Below are positions 1 to 9,010 of a stretch of 42,231 bases of DNA, piece by piece (position 1 is the first letter of the stretch; each line of letters opens with the position of its first letter). Below the pieces are notes generated by a model. That model did no database searches. It was given only the letters and a program-made list of their open reading frames with translations, and was not told the origin of the DNA. The DNA comes from CAYFSC01 sp964345695. GTDB taxonomy: Bacteria > Bacteroidota > Rhodothermia > Rhodothermales > Salinibacteraceae. The DNA lies in the NCBI GenBank assembly GCA_964345695.1, contig CAYFSC010000002.1, positions 1 through 42,231 of the forward strand. Direction: 5' to 3'. The position numbers and the translations under genes are program-made.

Positions 1-596
1 TTGGTGTACACCAGCGCTTCGCCGACACGCACAGACGTCCGCGTCAGCTTCCGATCTTGCATCACCACCCCGCCGGCTGCCATAAGCCCGGCCGTGCCCA
101 GCAGAAACCGGTCGGGACCGATGCGGTCGTAGAAGCGGCCCGGGCCTGCGAGCGGTCCGGTGTAGGGCGATCCCGTACCGTGGCCCACATCGTCGCTCAG
201 ATACACGCTCGTCTCACGATCGACCTCGATCACCAGGCCCGCGAGCAGCGCCGAAGCCCCAAGCATCTCCCATCCGTCACCGCGAGAGAGGCGCAGCGGG
301 GCCGAGACGAGAGACAGCGCATCGCGTCCCATCGAAGCGAAGGAGGGCACCCAGGGTCCCGGATCCTGCAGAGGCTCCGTCGACGCGCGCAGCGGGGCGG
401 GGGACTGCAGCGAGTGAGGCGTCTCCAGCTCCGGCCCCGGTTCGTCCTGCGCGTAGACCGAGCGGGGCTCTACGGCAGCCATCGCCACGCACAGCCAGCA
501 CAGGAGAGTGCAGAGACACGTACAACGACACGGTAGGGACGGAAACGCAGCGGTAGAGGAGGCGGGGGCTTCCTGAGAAGGACAGGGTGGAACCAT
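1..596 (-). CDS. PAP2-family (phosphatidic acid phosphatase-like) membrane protein, partial
   Basis: The minus-strand frame stays open from an ATG at 594-596 to the window edge, so the C-terminal part, including the catalytic phosphatase motifs, lies outside. The N-terminus has a Cys/Leu-rich hydrophobic stretch followed by a signal-peptidase-like site (VYA before QDE), which suggests export. The visible part (a GxGS-rich loop, then DRFLLGTAGLMAAGGVV and DRKLTRTSVRVGEALVYT) resembles the region that precedes the PAP2 core in Bacteroidetes-type exported PAP2 phosphatases, where a helix of this kind leads into a TTxxLK-type motif. Such enzymes dephosphorylate lipid phosphates or undecaprenyl pyrophosphate. 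The assignment rests on resemblance only, because no catalytic residue is visible. The gene lies 131 bp downstream of the amidotransferase gene on the same strand and may share its transcript. The start is uncertain, because nearer in-frame starts (GTG or ATG just before the Ala-Ala-Val-Glu segment) would shorten the signal peptide. Confidence 0.5.
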   Translation of the reverse strand, partial: MVPPCPSQEAPASSTAAFPSLPCRCTCLCTLLCWLCVAMAAVEPRSVYAQDEPGPELETPHSLQSPAPLRASTEPLQDPGPWVPSFASMGRDALSLVSAPLRLSRGDGWEMLGASALLAGLVIEVDRETSVYLSDDVGHGTGSPYTGPLAGPGRFYDRIGPDRFLLGTAGLMAAGGVVMQDRKLTRTSVRVGEALVYT

Positions 597-727
597 GCGG
601 GCAAAGAGCGGAGGTGACCAGGAGTTCAGCGTGCGTAGAGTCCGACGCAGGAGGGGACAAAAACCCGCTTCTATTACGCGACGATTAACACGATCCAGTC
701 CATGACGTTTCGAACGAAGGCCGTGCG

Positions 728-1447
728 TTACACGGGTTCTGCCTCCGAGGCCACCCGGTCTTCGAAATTGCGGAAGATCGTCTTGACCACCTGGGCCTCT
801 TGCACGTTTTCGGTCGTACACGTTTGGAGGGCCCGCTGAATGTCGCGCGCCGGGAGGTCCTTGCTCTCGATCATGGCCTCAGCCGTGCGCAGGTCGTACT
901 CCGGGTGGAACTGAGTCGTCCATACGTTGCCCTGCCGGAGGGATTGGATGCCGGTCTCATTCTCTGCGAGCACCGTGGCCTTCGGAGGCACCTCTACGAC
1001 GTGGTCCGAGTGCGTCGCAAACGCCGTAAACGGGCTGGGGAGGCCGTCAAACAGCGGATCGTCGGCGACCTGATGAATCTCGGTGTAGCCGAGCTCGTAG
1101 TCGCCGCCCTCGACGCTTCCGCCGAGCACCTCGGCCACCAGCTGATGGCCCCAGCATACGCCCAGGATGGGCAGATCGGCCGCGATGGCGCTGCGCGTCC
1201 AGGTCGCGAGTTCGGCAATCCAGGGACGGTCGTGATACACCGACGACTGCGAGCCGCTGATCACGACCGCGTCGAACGGTGGGGCCATGCTGGCCTCCGC
1301 CGGTGGGGCCGTCTCGGGATCGGCCACGGGCGGAGGGATCTCGCCCTCGTTGGCGTTGAAGACCGACAACGTTGCACGAAGCTCCCGCCGGAAGTTGCGC
1401 TCGGCGTGCGGCGTGCCGAGGGAAGCGTCGATCAGCGCGATGTGCAT
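728..1447 (-). CDS. Class I glutamine amidotransferase (GATase1) domain protein
   Basis: This 239-residue protein is a free-standing class I glutamine amidotransferase domain, a fold that hydrolyses glutamine to glutamate and ammonia. The catalytic triad is visible: Cys98 in the nucleophile elbow ILGVCWGHQ, and His181 and Glu183 in TQFHPEYD. The oxyanion-hole segment VVISGSQSSVYHD lies near residue 61. There is no synthetase domain, so it is not a complete GMP synthase; it resembles the stand-alone GuaA-like amidotransferases whose physiological substrates are mostly unknown. The start is set at the Met of MHIALIDAS because family similarity begins there. An upstream in-frame Met at 1615 would add 56 low-complexity Arg-rich residues and would overlap dnaE. 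The gene follows dnaE on the same strand after about 140 bp. The enzyme class is secure; the partner and product are not. Confidence 0.85.
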   Translation of the reverse strand: MHIALIDASLGTPHAERNFRRELRATLSVFNANEGEIPPPVADPETAPPAEASMAPPFDAVVISGSQSSVYHDRPWIAELATWTRSAIAADLPILGVCWGHQLVAEVLGGSVEGGDYELGYTEIHQVADDPLFDGLPSPFTAFATHSDHVVEVPPKATVLAENETGIQSLRQGNVWTTQFHPEYDLRTAEAMIESKDLPARDIQRALQTCTTENVQEAQVVKTIFRNFEDRVASEAEPV

Positions 1448-1586
1448 GGGAAACAGAGGCTGATTTCTGATCACAAGTGCTCGTTCCGCACCGACGATTC
1501 CGGGCGACGTTCCAACCCTCCCGGGGCGCGTTAAACGATTGAAACGTCGGCTGCGGGCCGTCTGCCGCGATGGGCGTGCCGCCCTG

Positions 1587-4500
1587 CTATGCGGCGCCGT
1601 TGCCCTTGAGCGCAACGCTGTCCTCGCCGAACAAACGCTGCGCGCCTTTCATGAACTCGGCGGTTGGCTCGATAACATACTTGCGGCTGCGGAGGCGCTC
1701 GCGCGTGGGGAGCTCGGGCGCTTGGACGTCGAAGTAGAGCGTACAGTTGCCCCGGTTGCGCTCGCACAGCGCCTTCAGTTTCTGCATGTGCTCGGGCAGG
1801 GTGGTATCGAGATTAACGTTGAGCACCACCTCGTCGACCATCTGTTCGCGCACCTTCCACATCGGGTGCACGTCCTGCACAATGACCTTCACGGTGCCGC
1901 CGCGCACTTGCACGCGGCCTTTCACCAGCACCACCTCGTCGACCTGCAGGTACGCCTGGATGCGGTCAAACACGGACGAGAAGACAACAAGTTCGCCTTG
2001 CCCGGTGAAGTCCTCAATCTGGGCGAACGCCATCGGCTTGCCGCGCCTGTCGCGCGTGGTGCTGATCTCGGTGAGGATGCCGCAGAAGGTGCGCACGGGA
2101 CCGCTGTTGCGACCATTGCCTCCCGCATTTTCGATGGCCTTCTCCAGCGCCTCGGCCTCCCCGAAGTGCGCGCTCGCGAAGGCCTCGGCCTCGGCGCTGT
2201 ACTGGTCGAGGGGATGGCCGGAGACGTAGAAGCCCAGCACCTCGTGTTCGGCCTTCAACTGCTTCGACGTGGGCCACGGATCCACGCGCGGCAGGGTCGG
2301 ATCCATCTCGCCGAAGCCGCTCTCGGCGTCCCCGAACATGTTCGTCTGGTTCCGCATCTGCTCGGTCTGGTACCGCTGGCCCTCCTTCACGGCCATATCG
2401 GCCGCCTCGATGAGCTGCCCGCGGTGCCCTTCGAGCTCGTCGAGCGCGCCGGACTGCGCAAGGGCTTCCAGCGTCCGCTTGCCGACCGTGCTGAGGTCTA
2501 CCGTCTTCGTGACGTCGAAGATCGTCTCGAACGGTCCCTCCTCCTCGCGCGTCTCGATGATGGCCTCGATGGCGTCCGTCCCCGCGTTCTTGACGGCCCC
2601 CATGCCGAAGCGCACCGCTCCGTTCTCCACCGTGAAGTACGTCTTGCTCCTGTTGATGGACGGCGGCAGCACCTCGATGCCCATGTGCCGCGCCTCCTCG
2701 AGCACGACGCTGAGCTTGTCGTTGTTGCCCATCTCGTTCGTCATCGCCGCCGCCATGAATTCGGGCGGATAGTGCGCCTTCAGGTAGGCCGTCTGGTAGG
2801 CGACGACGGAGTAGGCCGCAGCGTGTGAACGGTTGAACCCGTATCCGGCAAACTTCGCCATGAGGTTCCATACGTCCTCGATCACGTCCTCGTCCACATC
2901 TTGCGATTTCGCCCCCTCGACGAACTCCCCCTTCATCCGGTTCATGATCTTCTCCTTCTTCTTCCCCATCGAATTGTGGATCACCACATCCGATGCGACG
3001 AAGTTTGCATGCGGCGGGACAGCCAGATCGTACACCTCGTGCTCGCCGACGGGGGTGATGTCGACGATCGGATCCCAGAGCACCTCTCCGCTGGCAATGT
3101 CAACCAACGTTTGACTGTCGAAGGCGTGGCCCAGTGCCTCTACCCGATGGCGGCTGAGCTTGCGAGTCGGGTTCTTGAAGTTCAGGCCTGAGGAGAGGTG
3201 GCTCCCCTGGATTCCAACGCGTTCGCCGCCTTCTCGCCACGAACGTCCACTGGCGTATTTGGCCCGACGGACCTCGTGTGTCACCGCGGCGGGGACGTTG
3301 TAAATCGACTGATTGCGGGAGCGGGCGTCCGCCTTCGCACGCAGGACCTGCACCGCGTCCTTCTTCGAGCCTACGAGGTGCGGCCCGACCCCGTCTGCGA
3401 AGCGAAGGATGTCCTGCTGGTCGGTGATGATGAGTTCGTAGTTGTCCCGATGTGTGGTCGCACGGCGACGGCGAACCGTGGGGATGCCCAGGCGGAGCAG
3501 CAGATGCGCCACGTCGTCGAGGAGAGAGGGGCTCGACGAACTGTAGGAGATGCGCGTCTTCTCGATGGATCCGTCGCTGCTGAACAGCCGACCGGCGAAG
3601 AGCGCGAGCGATGTGGCATCGTAGCGGAAGACCTCGCGCGGGACGTGCTTTTCCTCCGCATGGCCGACCATACCGGCCGCACGCACAAGATCGGTGATCG
3701 GATTCGTTCCGCGTTCCGGTCCCCGTGCCGTGATGGTTTGGACGTCGGTGGTAGGATGATCGTAGCTCCGCGTCTGGCCTCCGAGCGCAGCGACAGATGC
3801 TTCGTACTCTTCAAGAATGGACGGGTCGCTGTTGTAGAAACGAGCGACGGCGCGCCCTTGACCTCCCATGGTTTGCCCGTCTCCGAGAAGATAGGCCAGC
3901 ACCTTCACGCGAGCGGGATGGGGCGTCTCTGTACCGTGCGCGGGAAGGGTGGATGGGACAGCGACCGCATCCCCTTCGCTCAGGTCGGACAGATGCGCCC
4001 AGCCGTCCACGGTCCGCAGCGGGTGGTTCTCCGTCAGTTTGATCGTGCGCCCGCTGCGCGTCGTGACCTTGTACACCGGCTTCCGACCGTTGTGAAGCCG
4101 CTCCTCGACCGTCGTTTCCGTGAGTTGATAATTGTCATCCAAGGTCAGAATCGACATGCCGGGCTCTACGCGATCCACACGAATCCGCTCTCCCGTGTCG
4201 GCGTCCACGACGAGCGTGTCGCCGGTGACGCAGCGGCGAAGAATGTCCGCCTTGCCGAGCGAGAAGCCCCCCATTTCCTGCGCCATCTGCATGACCTGCT
4301 CCTGGTAGACGGGAATGCCGTACGTCGGCTCCAGGATGTCCTCCAGCATGGGGTGCGGATACTCGACCTCCTCCTCGCCGTGTTTGCGGGCGATGTAGGT
4401 CGGGATGTTCTCCATCGGCCCCGGGCGGTACAGGGCGTTCATGGCGATGAGGTCGTTGATCTCCGTCGGCTTCAGCTTGCGGAGCCACTCGCGCATGCCG

Positions 4501-6332
4501 GTCGACTCAAACTGGAAGATCGACACCGTGTCGCCGCGCTGGAAGAGCTCGTACGTCTTCTCGTCGTCGAGCGGGATGTCCTGGATGTCGATCTCCTCGC
4601 CGTCGTTCTCCTCGATGAGGCGGAGCGTATCGTTGATGACGGTCAGCGTCTTGAGCCCGAGGAAGTCCATCTTCAAGAGCCCAAACTTCTCGACCCAGTC
4701 GCCGTCGTACTGCGTCGTGATGACCTTTTCGCCCTTTGACTTCGAGACGGACACCGGCACGTAGTCGCTCACCGTACCCGGTGCGATGATCACGCCGGCG
4801 GCGTGGACGCCCGTATGACGCACCGAGCCTTCCAGCACCTCCGCGCGCTTCATCATGCGGCGAATCTCCGGATCGTCGGCGTCTTTGAGTTTGCGAAACT
4901 CGGGATTTTTCTCTTTGGCCTCGTCGAGGTCGACGCCCGGCCCGTCGGGAATCATCTTGGCGATGCGGTCGGCCTCGTCGAGCGGGATGTCGAGCACGCG
5001 CGCCACGTCGCGGACGACCGTCTTGGCGCCCATCGTCCCGAAGGTGATGATCTGGCACACGTTCTCCCGCCCGTACTTTTCGACGACATAGTCGATCACC
5101 TTCGAGCGCCCACGGTCGTCGAAGTCAATGTCGATGTCGGGCATCGAGACGCGCTCCGGATTCAGGAAGCGCTCAAACAGCAGGTCGTACTCCAGCGGAT
5201 CCACGTTGGTGATGCCCAGGCAGTAGCTCACGCACGATCCGGCGGCGGAGCCGCGACCCGGGCCCACGCGCACGTCGAGCTCCCGCGCGGCCTCCGTGAA
5301 GTCCTGCACAATGAGGAAGTAGCCGCTGTACTCCATCTCCTGGATGATGCCGAGCTCGTGGTTGAGCCGGTCCACCACCTCCTGCCTCAGCGGTTCGCCG
5401 TAGCGCTTCTTGGCGCGCTTAAACGTGAGATGCCGCAGGTAGTCATCCATCCCGTCGAAGTCGTCCGGGATGGGGTAGTGCGGCATCAGGAGATCCGGCA
5501 TCGGGAGCTCGAAGTCGCACTTGTCGGCGATCGCCTGCGTGTTGACGAGCGCATCCCGCTGAAACGCCTTCGGCAGCCCCGTGAGCGCCTCCGTCATCTC
5601 CTCGGCGCCCTTCAGGTAAAACTGGTCGTTCGAGAAGCGCATCCGGTTCGGATCGTTCAGGTCCTTGCCGGTCTGCAGGCAGAGGAGAAGATCCTGCGCT
5701 TTCGCGTCACCCTGGTCGACGTAGTGGACGTCGTTCGTGGCGATCACCTCCACGTCGTAGTCGTCCGCCCACCGCAGCAGCACCTCGTTGCAGGTCTGCT
5801 GGTCGTCGATGTCGTGGTCCTGGATCTCGATGTAGTAGTCGTCGCCGAAAAGGTCCAGGAACGTCTCGAAGATCTGCCGGGCGCGTTCTTCCCCCTGGTT
5901 GAGGATCGCCTGATTGATCCAGCTCTGCAGGCAGCAGGTGGTCGCGACAAGCCCCTCGTGGTGCTCGCGCAGCAGGTCGAGGTCGATGCGAGGCTTGTAG
6001 TAGAATCCCTGCGTGAAGGAGGTCGACGACAGCTTCATCAGGTTCTGATAGCCGGTCTCGTCCTTCGCCAGCAAGACCTGATGGTACCGGGTGCGGTCCT
6101 GTTTGTCGTCGATGCCGCTCGGCGTCAGATAAAACTCGCAGCCGATGATGGGCTGCACGCCCTTATCCTGCGCCGTGGTGTAGAACTCGGGGACGCCGTA
6201 CAGATTGCCGTGGTCGGTGATGGCGACGGCGGGAATCTCTTTTTGCTGCGCCCGCTCCAGCATCGTGTCGATGCCGGCGGCGCCGTCGAGAAGGGAGTAC
6301 TGCGTGTGGCAGTGGAGGTGGCAAAAATCCAT
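1587..6332 (-). CDS. dnaE: DNA polymerase III alpha subunit, interrupted by an intein
   Basis: This encodes the replicative polymerase, 1581 residues as translated and about 1161 after removal of a 420-residue intein. The N-terminal PHP domain opens with DFCHLHCHTQYSLLDG. The palm carries PDIDIDF with the catalytic acids Asp399 and Asp401, and the third acid is Asp556 in LKMDFLGLKTL; these match E. coli Asp401, Asp403 and Asp555. The fingers region has the MGKKK motif directly after the intein. An OB-fold follows near the C-terminus (FCGILTEISTTRDRRGKPM). The start is taken at the Met of MDFCHLHCH, where family similarity begins; the frame extends 22 residues further upstream without similarity. 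Intein residues are 701-1120, between LRR and SMGKKK. Most DnaE proteins have Ala at the first position after this arginine pair, so the Ser here fits the need for a nucleophile after an intein. It sits between gpsA and the amidotransferase gene on the same strand. Confidence 0.97.
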   Translation of the reverse strand: MDFCHLHCHTQYSLLDGAAGIDTMLERAQQKEIPAVAITDHGNLYGVPEFYTTAQDKGVQPIIGCEFYLTPSGIDDKQDRTRYHQVLLAKDETGYQNLMKLSSTSFTQGFYYKPRIDLDLLREHHEGLVATTCCLQSWINQAILNQGEERARQIFETFLDLFGDDYYIEIQDHDIDDQQTCNEVLLRWADDYDVEVIATNDVHYVDQGDAKAQDLLLCLQTGKDLNDPNRMRFSNDQFYLKGAEEMTEALTGLPKAFQRDALVNTQAIADKCDFELPMPDLLMPHYPIPDDFDGMDDYLRHLTFKRAKKRYGEPLRQEVVDRLNHELGIIQEMEYSGYFLIVQDFTEAARELDVRVGPGRGSAAGSCVSYCLGITNVDPLEYDLLFERFLNPERVSMPDIDIDFDDRGRSKVIDYVVEKYGRENVCQIITFGTMGAKTVVRDVARVLDIPLDEADRIAKMIPDGPGVDLDEAKEKNPEFRKLKDADDPEIRRMMKRAEVLEGSVRHTGVHAAGVIIAPGTVSDYVPVSVSKSKGEKVITTQYDGDWVEKFGLLKMDFLGLKTLTVINDTLRLIEENDGEEIDIQDIPLDDEKTYELFQRGDTVSIFQFESTGMREWLRKLKPTEINDLIAMNALYRPGPMENIPTYIARKHGEEEVEYPHPMLEDILEPTYGIPVYQEQVMQMAQEMGGFSLGKADILRRCVTGDTLVVDADTGERIRVDRVEPGMSILTLDDNYQLTETTVEERLHNGRKPVYKVTTRSGRTIKLTENHPLRTVDGWAHLSDLSEGDAVAVPSTLPAHGTETPHPARVKVLAYLLGDGQTMGGQGRAVARFYNSDPSILEEYEASVAALGGQTRSYDHPTTDVQTITARGPERGTNPITDLVRAAGMVGHAEEKHVPREVFRYDATSLALFAGRLFSSDGSIEKTRISYSSSSPSLLDDVAHLLLRLGIPTVRRRRATTHRDNYELIITDQQDILRFADGVGPHLVGSKKDAVQVLRAKADARSRNQSIYNVPAAVTHEVRRAKYASGRSWREGGERVGIQGSHLSSGLNFKNPTRKLSRHRVEALGHAFDSQTLVDIASGEVLWDPIVDITPVGEHEVYDLAVPPHANFVASDVVIHNSMGKKKEKIMNRMKGEFVEGAKSQDVDEDVIEDVWNLMAKFAGYGFNRSHAAAYSVVAYQTAYLKAHYPPEFMAAAMTNEMGNNDKLSVVLEEARHMGIEVLPPSINRSKTYFTVENGAVRFGMGAVKNAGTDAIEAIIETREEEGPFETIFDVTKTVDLSTVGKRTLEALAQSGALDELEGHRGQLIEAADMAVKEGQRYQTEQMRNQTNMFGDAESGFGEMDPTLPRVDPWPTSKQLKAEHEVLGFYVSGHPLDQYSAEAEAFASAHFGEAEALEKAIENAGGNGRNSGPVRTFCGILTEISTTRDRRGKPMAFAQIEDFTGQGELVVFSSVFDRIQAYLQVDEVVLVKGRVQVRGGTVKVIVQDVHPMWKVREQMVDEVVLNVNLDTTLPEHMQKLKALCERNRGNCTLYFDVQAPELPTRERLRSRKYVIEPTAEFMKGAQRLFGEDSVALKGNGAA
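2973..4232 (-). other. LAGLIDADG homing-endonuclease intein inside DnaE
   Basis: This in-frame insertion of 420 residues in DnaE has all the protein-splicing landmarks. It begins with Cys1 (CVTGDTLVVD), has the block B Thr-x-x-His as Thr67 to His70 (LTENHPLRT), and ends in VYDLAVPPHANFVASDVVIHN-type blocks F and G with His419-Asn420, followed by Ser+1. Between the splicing blocks are two dodecapeptide motifs, VLAYLLGDG (Asp118) and LFAGRLFSSDGSI (Asp220), so the LAGLIDADG endonuclease appears to keep both metal-binding acids and may be active. The insertion point is just before the MGKKK motif of the polymerase active-site region, a highly conserved site typical of intein targets. The intein is contiguous, not split. 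Confidence 0.95.
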
Positions 6333-6478
6333 GCGGTGTCGCGGTTCGAGTTCGGCGGTTCGCGTTCCGAGAGGGGAACCTCGTGAGGACGTCCTCAACC
6401 AACGACCGCTGCGTCAGTCCGTCAAGGGGAGGTGCATGGATTGTGGATAAGGATCGGTAAGGACCCCGGCAGGACCGC

Positions 6479-7480
6479 TCAATGCTCGTGCTTGGCCGAT
6501 CGTGTCATGAGGCGACGCACGATCTCGTCCGGGCGTGCGCCTTCAAACAAAATGGACCGTATCGCCTCCGTGATGGGCATCTCGATGCCGTGCCGCTCGG
6601 CCAGGTCGGCGACCGATCGGGTGGTGCGCACGCCCTCGGCCACCATCTCCATCTCGTCGACGACCTCGCCCAGCGTCTTGCCGGTCCCAATCTGCTCGCC
6701 GAGAAATCGGTTGCGGCTGTACTCGCTCATGCATGTCACGACCAGATCGCCGATGCCGGCCAGTCCTGCAAACGTTTGTTTGTCGGCCCCGAGCGCACAG
6801 CCGAGACGACGGATCTCGGCAATGCCGCGCGTAACCAGCGCCGCCTTCGCGTTGTCGCCGTAGCCTACCCCGTCGCAGATGCCCGCCGCAATGGCCAGCA
6901 CGTTCTTGGCCGATCCGGCAATTTCGACGCCCACGACGTCCGTGTTCAGATACACGCGGAGGCGCTCGGTCATGAACGACTCCTGGATGTGTTGGGCGTG
7001 CGACTGGGAGGGGGCTGTAGCAACGACCGTGGTAGGGCGTCCCTCCGCGACTTCCTCGGCGTGGCTCGGTCCGGACAGGGCGCCGATCTGTTCGTCGGGC
7101 ACGACATCGAACACGTCGCTCAGCACCTGCGACATCGTCAGCAGCGTGTCGTTCTCGATGCCCTTCGAAAGGGAGACGAGCGTGACCGCGTCGTGCGCGT
7201 ACGGCGTCAGGGCCTCCGCGCGATCGCGCAGTTTTTGAGATGGAACGGCCACGCCCCAGATGTCGGACGCTTCGGCTGCGGTCTGCAGGTCGGTCGTGAT
7301 GCGAACGGACGAGGGAATCAGCAGCTCCGGCAGATACGTCGGGTTATGAGACGTGCGACGGATTTCCTCCACAACCTCTGGGCGGCGTGCCCAAAGCGTT
7401 ACGTCTCGGCCCGCGGAGGCAAGGTGAACCGACAGCGCAGTGCCCCAACTGCCGGCTCCAAATAGGGTGATAGACGGCAT
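6479..7480 (-). CDS. gpsA: Glycerol-3-phosphate dehydrogenase [NAD(P)+]
   Basis: GpsA reduces dihydroxyacetone phosphate to sn-glycerol 3-phosphate for phospholipid synthesis in the cytoplasm. The 333-residue length is normal. The dinucleotide-binding motif GAGSWGTAL is at residues 8-16, the conserved SLSKGIE has Lys106, and the catalytic Lys192 is in GSAKNVLAIAAG, followed by the usual CDGVGYGDNAKAAL segment. The C-terminal substrate domain (GLAGIGDLVVTC and SRNRFLG) is intact. The start codon gives an N-terminus that begins two residues before the Rossmann strand. The gene is downstream of the AraC-family regulator on the same strand and 146 bp upstream of dnaE. Its placement beside a glycerol-catabolism regulon is notable, because GpsA and GlpD run the same interconversion in opposite directions, but gpsA is a universal housekeeping gene and the linkage may be incidental. 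Confidence 0.96.
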   Translation of the reverse strand: MPSITLFGAGSWGTALSVHLASAGRDVTLWARRPEVVEEIRRTSHNPTYLPELLIPSSVRITTDLQTAAEASDIWGVAVPSQKLRDRAEALTPYAHDAVTLVSLSKGIENDTLLTMSQVLSDVFDVVPDEQIGALSGPSHAEEVAEGRPTTVVATAPSQSHAQHIQESFMTERLRVYLNTDVVGVEIAGSAKNVLAIAAGICDGVGYGDNAKAALVTRGIAEIRRLGCALGADKQTFAGLAGIGDLVVTCMSEYSRNRFLGEQIGTGKTLGEVVDEMEMVAEGVRTTRSVADLAERHGIEMPITEAIRSILFEGARPDEIVRRLMTRSAKHEH

Positions 7481-7596
7481 GGGTGTAGGGAAATTGGAAC
7501 GTAGGCAACGGTATGTTGCAAGTAAACTTTAGCTACAACATATATTTCCAAAAACCAATCAATAGAGGTAAACAAAACAATATGAATAGGGAAAGC
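7481..7596. promoter_or_regulatory. AT-rich gap upstream of gpsA, probable promoter
   Basis: The stretch between about 7500 and 7590 is conspicuously AT-rich compared with everything around it. It contains an interrupted inverted repeat, TATGTTG at 7511-7517 and CAACATA at 7535-7541. On the minus strand it sits just upstream of gpsA and downstream of the regulator gene, so a gpsA-dnaE promoter is likely here. No single hexamer pair is convincing. Confidence 0.4.
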
Positions 7597-8505
7597 CTAC
7601 GAGTCCAGAACCTCCATCTGATACTGCTTCGGGGTGATGCCCTCGTGGCCCTTGAATGTGTCGATAAAGTGACTCGTGCTACTGAAGCCGAGCGCGTGGC
7701 TCACGCTGGTAACGGTGCTTTCTGGGTCCGACAGGAGCTCGCGGGCCCGGACGATGCGTTCCCGGGTGATGTACTCCAGCGGAGACATATCGAATTCCTC
7801 CCCGAAGTGGCGATAAAAGCTTGATTTGCTCATGCAGGCCTCCTCGACCAGCTCGTCGATCGAAATGTGTCGATCCAGGTGGTCCTGGATGTACTGCACA
7901 GCGGCAGCGAGGCCCCCTGAGGCCGTGTGCCGCGGAAGCTCTCCGGTGACCAGGGGACGGAGGGGCGTCTGAATGATCTGTATGATCAGTTCTCGCGCAT
8001 TCAAATCGATGAGCCGATCCCTATTGGGAGGATCCTGGTCAAACAGATAGGTGATCATGTCCAGGACGTAATTGATCCCCTCCTTATTTTCTACGTGGCA
8101 GTATTTCTGCTCCTCTGCCTTCCAGCTGCGCGACGCCGGCGTATCCAGAGGGACCTCATTGACCCGGTCGAGCACCGTGCGAACCTGTTCCTGATCGATC
8201 TTGAGGGTGAGGTATCGGGTCGGGGTGCGATCTGCCTCTGGAAAGTCGACGAGAATCGTTTGTAAAGGCGGAACGACCAGAGATTCTCCAGGACCAAAGC
8301 ACAGCGGATCTTCCCCGTCGACGTGTACCACTTTCCGACCTTCAATCATGCCGTAGTACATCAGGTGCGGCGCGCGAAGAGCCACACGGTGAACAGACCG
8401 GCCGATGTTGTACAGAGACAGCCGAGTCTCTCCACCGCCCACCTTCGTGCGATTCTCGATTAACGAGTCCGGGTCCTTGTGGTACGGGTTTGCGCGCAGG
8501 GCCAT
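7597..8505 (-). CDS. AraC-family transcriptional regulator
   Basis: This 302-residue regulator has a C-terminal double helix-turn-helix of the AraC/XylS type. The first HTH is around ISIDELVEEACMSKSSFYRHF, and the second ends in the family signature VSHALGFSSTSHFIDTFK followed by HEGITPKQYQ. The N-terminal half, with a hydrophobic beta-rich segment (FGPGESLVVPPLQTILVDFP), resembles the cupin-like AraC ligand-binding domain. The start is the Met of MALRANPYHKD; an upstream in-frame Met at 8673 adds 56 residues with no family character and would overlap the shared control region. The gene is divergent from the glycerol importer operon across a 505-bp gap, the usual arrangement for a local activator, so it probably controls that operon; this is inference. 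An AAGCGCTT palindrome lies 38 bp upstream of its start. Confidence 0.9.
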   Translation of the reverse strand: MALRANPYHKDPDSLIENRTKVGGGETRLSLYNIGRSVHRVALRAPHLMYYGMIEGRKVVHVDGEDPLCFGPGESLVVPPLQTILVDFPEADRTPTRYLTLKIDQEQVRTVLDRVNEVPLDTPASRSWKAEEQKYCHVENKEGINYVLDMITYLFDQDPPNRDRLIDLNARELIIQIIQTPLRPLVTGELPRHTASGGLAAAVQYIQDHLDRHISIDELVEEACMSKSSFYRHFGEEFDMSPLEYITRERIVRARELLSDPESTVTSVSHALGFSSTSHFIDTFKGHEGITPKQYQMEVLDS

Positions 8506-8540
8506 GGGCAAATGACGGTATCTGAAAAATGTCCTCTCTC

Positions 8541-8556
8541 GGAAGCGCTTTTTCCC
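8541..8556. promoter_or_regulatory. LacI-type operator candidate upstream of the AraC-type regulator
   Basis: The sequence contains the palindrome AAGCGCTT (8543-8550) with a central CpG, the typical core of LacI-family operators. It is flanked by GG and TTTTCC, giving a nearly symmetric site. It lies about 36 bp upstream of the regulator start codon, where a bound repressor would block transcription. The LacI-family gene at 19712 is the obvious candidate protein. Confidence 0.45.
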
Positions 8557-8847
8557 AAAAGGGGAATGCAACGCACCACGATGGTGAACATCACGACGGT
8601 GAACAGGAGGAGTCCTTTGCCCACCGGTGCCGTTACCATGCGAGTCGTTCTCCCAATGCCACGACACGCTCACGCAAGGGGCGGTCCACGCCGCGATGCA
8701 ATGGGAAGAGAACCTACTGTAATGGAAAGAGAGCCTACGATACAGCCATCAACGCAAGCCTCGGCACCGGGTTTTGCCCCCAAACGTCACAAGTGAGAAG
8801 ACCGATAATGTAACGTTTCGAATGGCTAGCAGAAAATCCACGGGCCC

Positions 8848-8920
8848 AACCGCTTTGGGAAGATGGAAGCACTTTCATGGAAGATCTCGTTAGAGATGGC
8901 AAAAAAGCGCTTCCTATACT
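8848..8920 (+). promoter_or_regulatory. Duplicated two-part control element, copy 1 (importer operon)
   Basis: The first block (8848-8885) matches 13526-13563 at 34 of 38 positions, and the second block (8901-8920) matches 13578-13597 closely, with 12 of 14 identical from GCGC onward. The first block starts with AACCGCTTTGGGAA and carries TGGAA twice, 14 bp apart, a direct repeat of the sort that AraC-type proteins bind. The second block has the LacI-like palindrome AAGCGCTT (8905-8912) immediately before TATACT, a possible -10 element. Protein assignment is inferred; the sequence conservation is direct. Confidence 0.7.
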
Positions 8921-9010
8921 GTCACCGCGTTCAAAAAGGGAACAACGGCGCAGTCGCACACCGCGTCCCCGCCCGACGAACGCTCCCAAAAATTGTAAAC
9001 CATATTCCTT

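Larger units (their letters stand above)
8506..9010. promoter_or_regulatory. Divergent control region between the AraC-type regulator and the importer operon
   Basis: This 505-bp stretch holds no credible gene; the short open frames in it lack any family similarity. It contains two AAGCGCTT palindromes (8543-8550 and 8905-8912) and the first copy of a duplicated control element (8848-8920). The downstream end, with the sequence TATACT at 8915-8920, is the likely promoter area for the ATPase gene that starts at 9011. Confidence 0.7.

Noticed and set aside
2973..4232. Split intein or separate gene inside dnaE
   Set aside because: The reading frame is continuous through both junctions and all splicing motifs are on one chain.
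4803..6386. Long plus-strand open frame opposite dnaE
   Set aside because: It is the complement of a strongly conserved polymerase gene; its translation is low-complexity Val/His/Arg-rich with no family similarity. High GC makes such shadows common.
8479..8813. Short plus-strand frames in the gap before the importer operon
   Set aside because: They run through the operator-like sites and have no recognisable domain.
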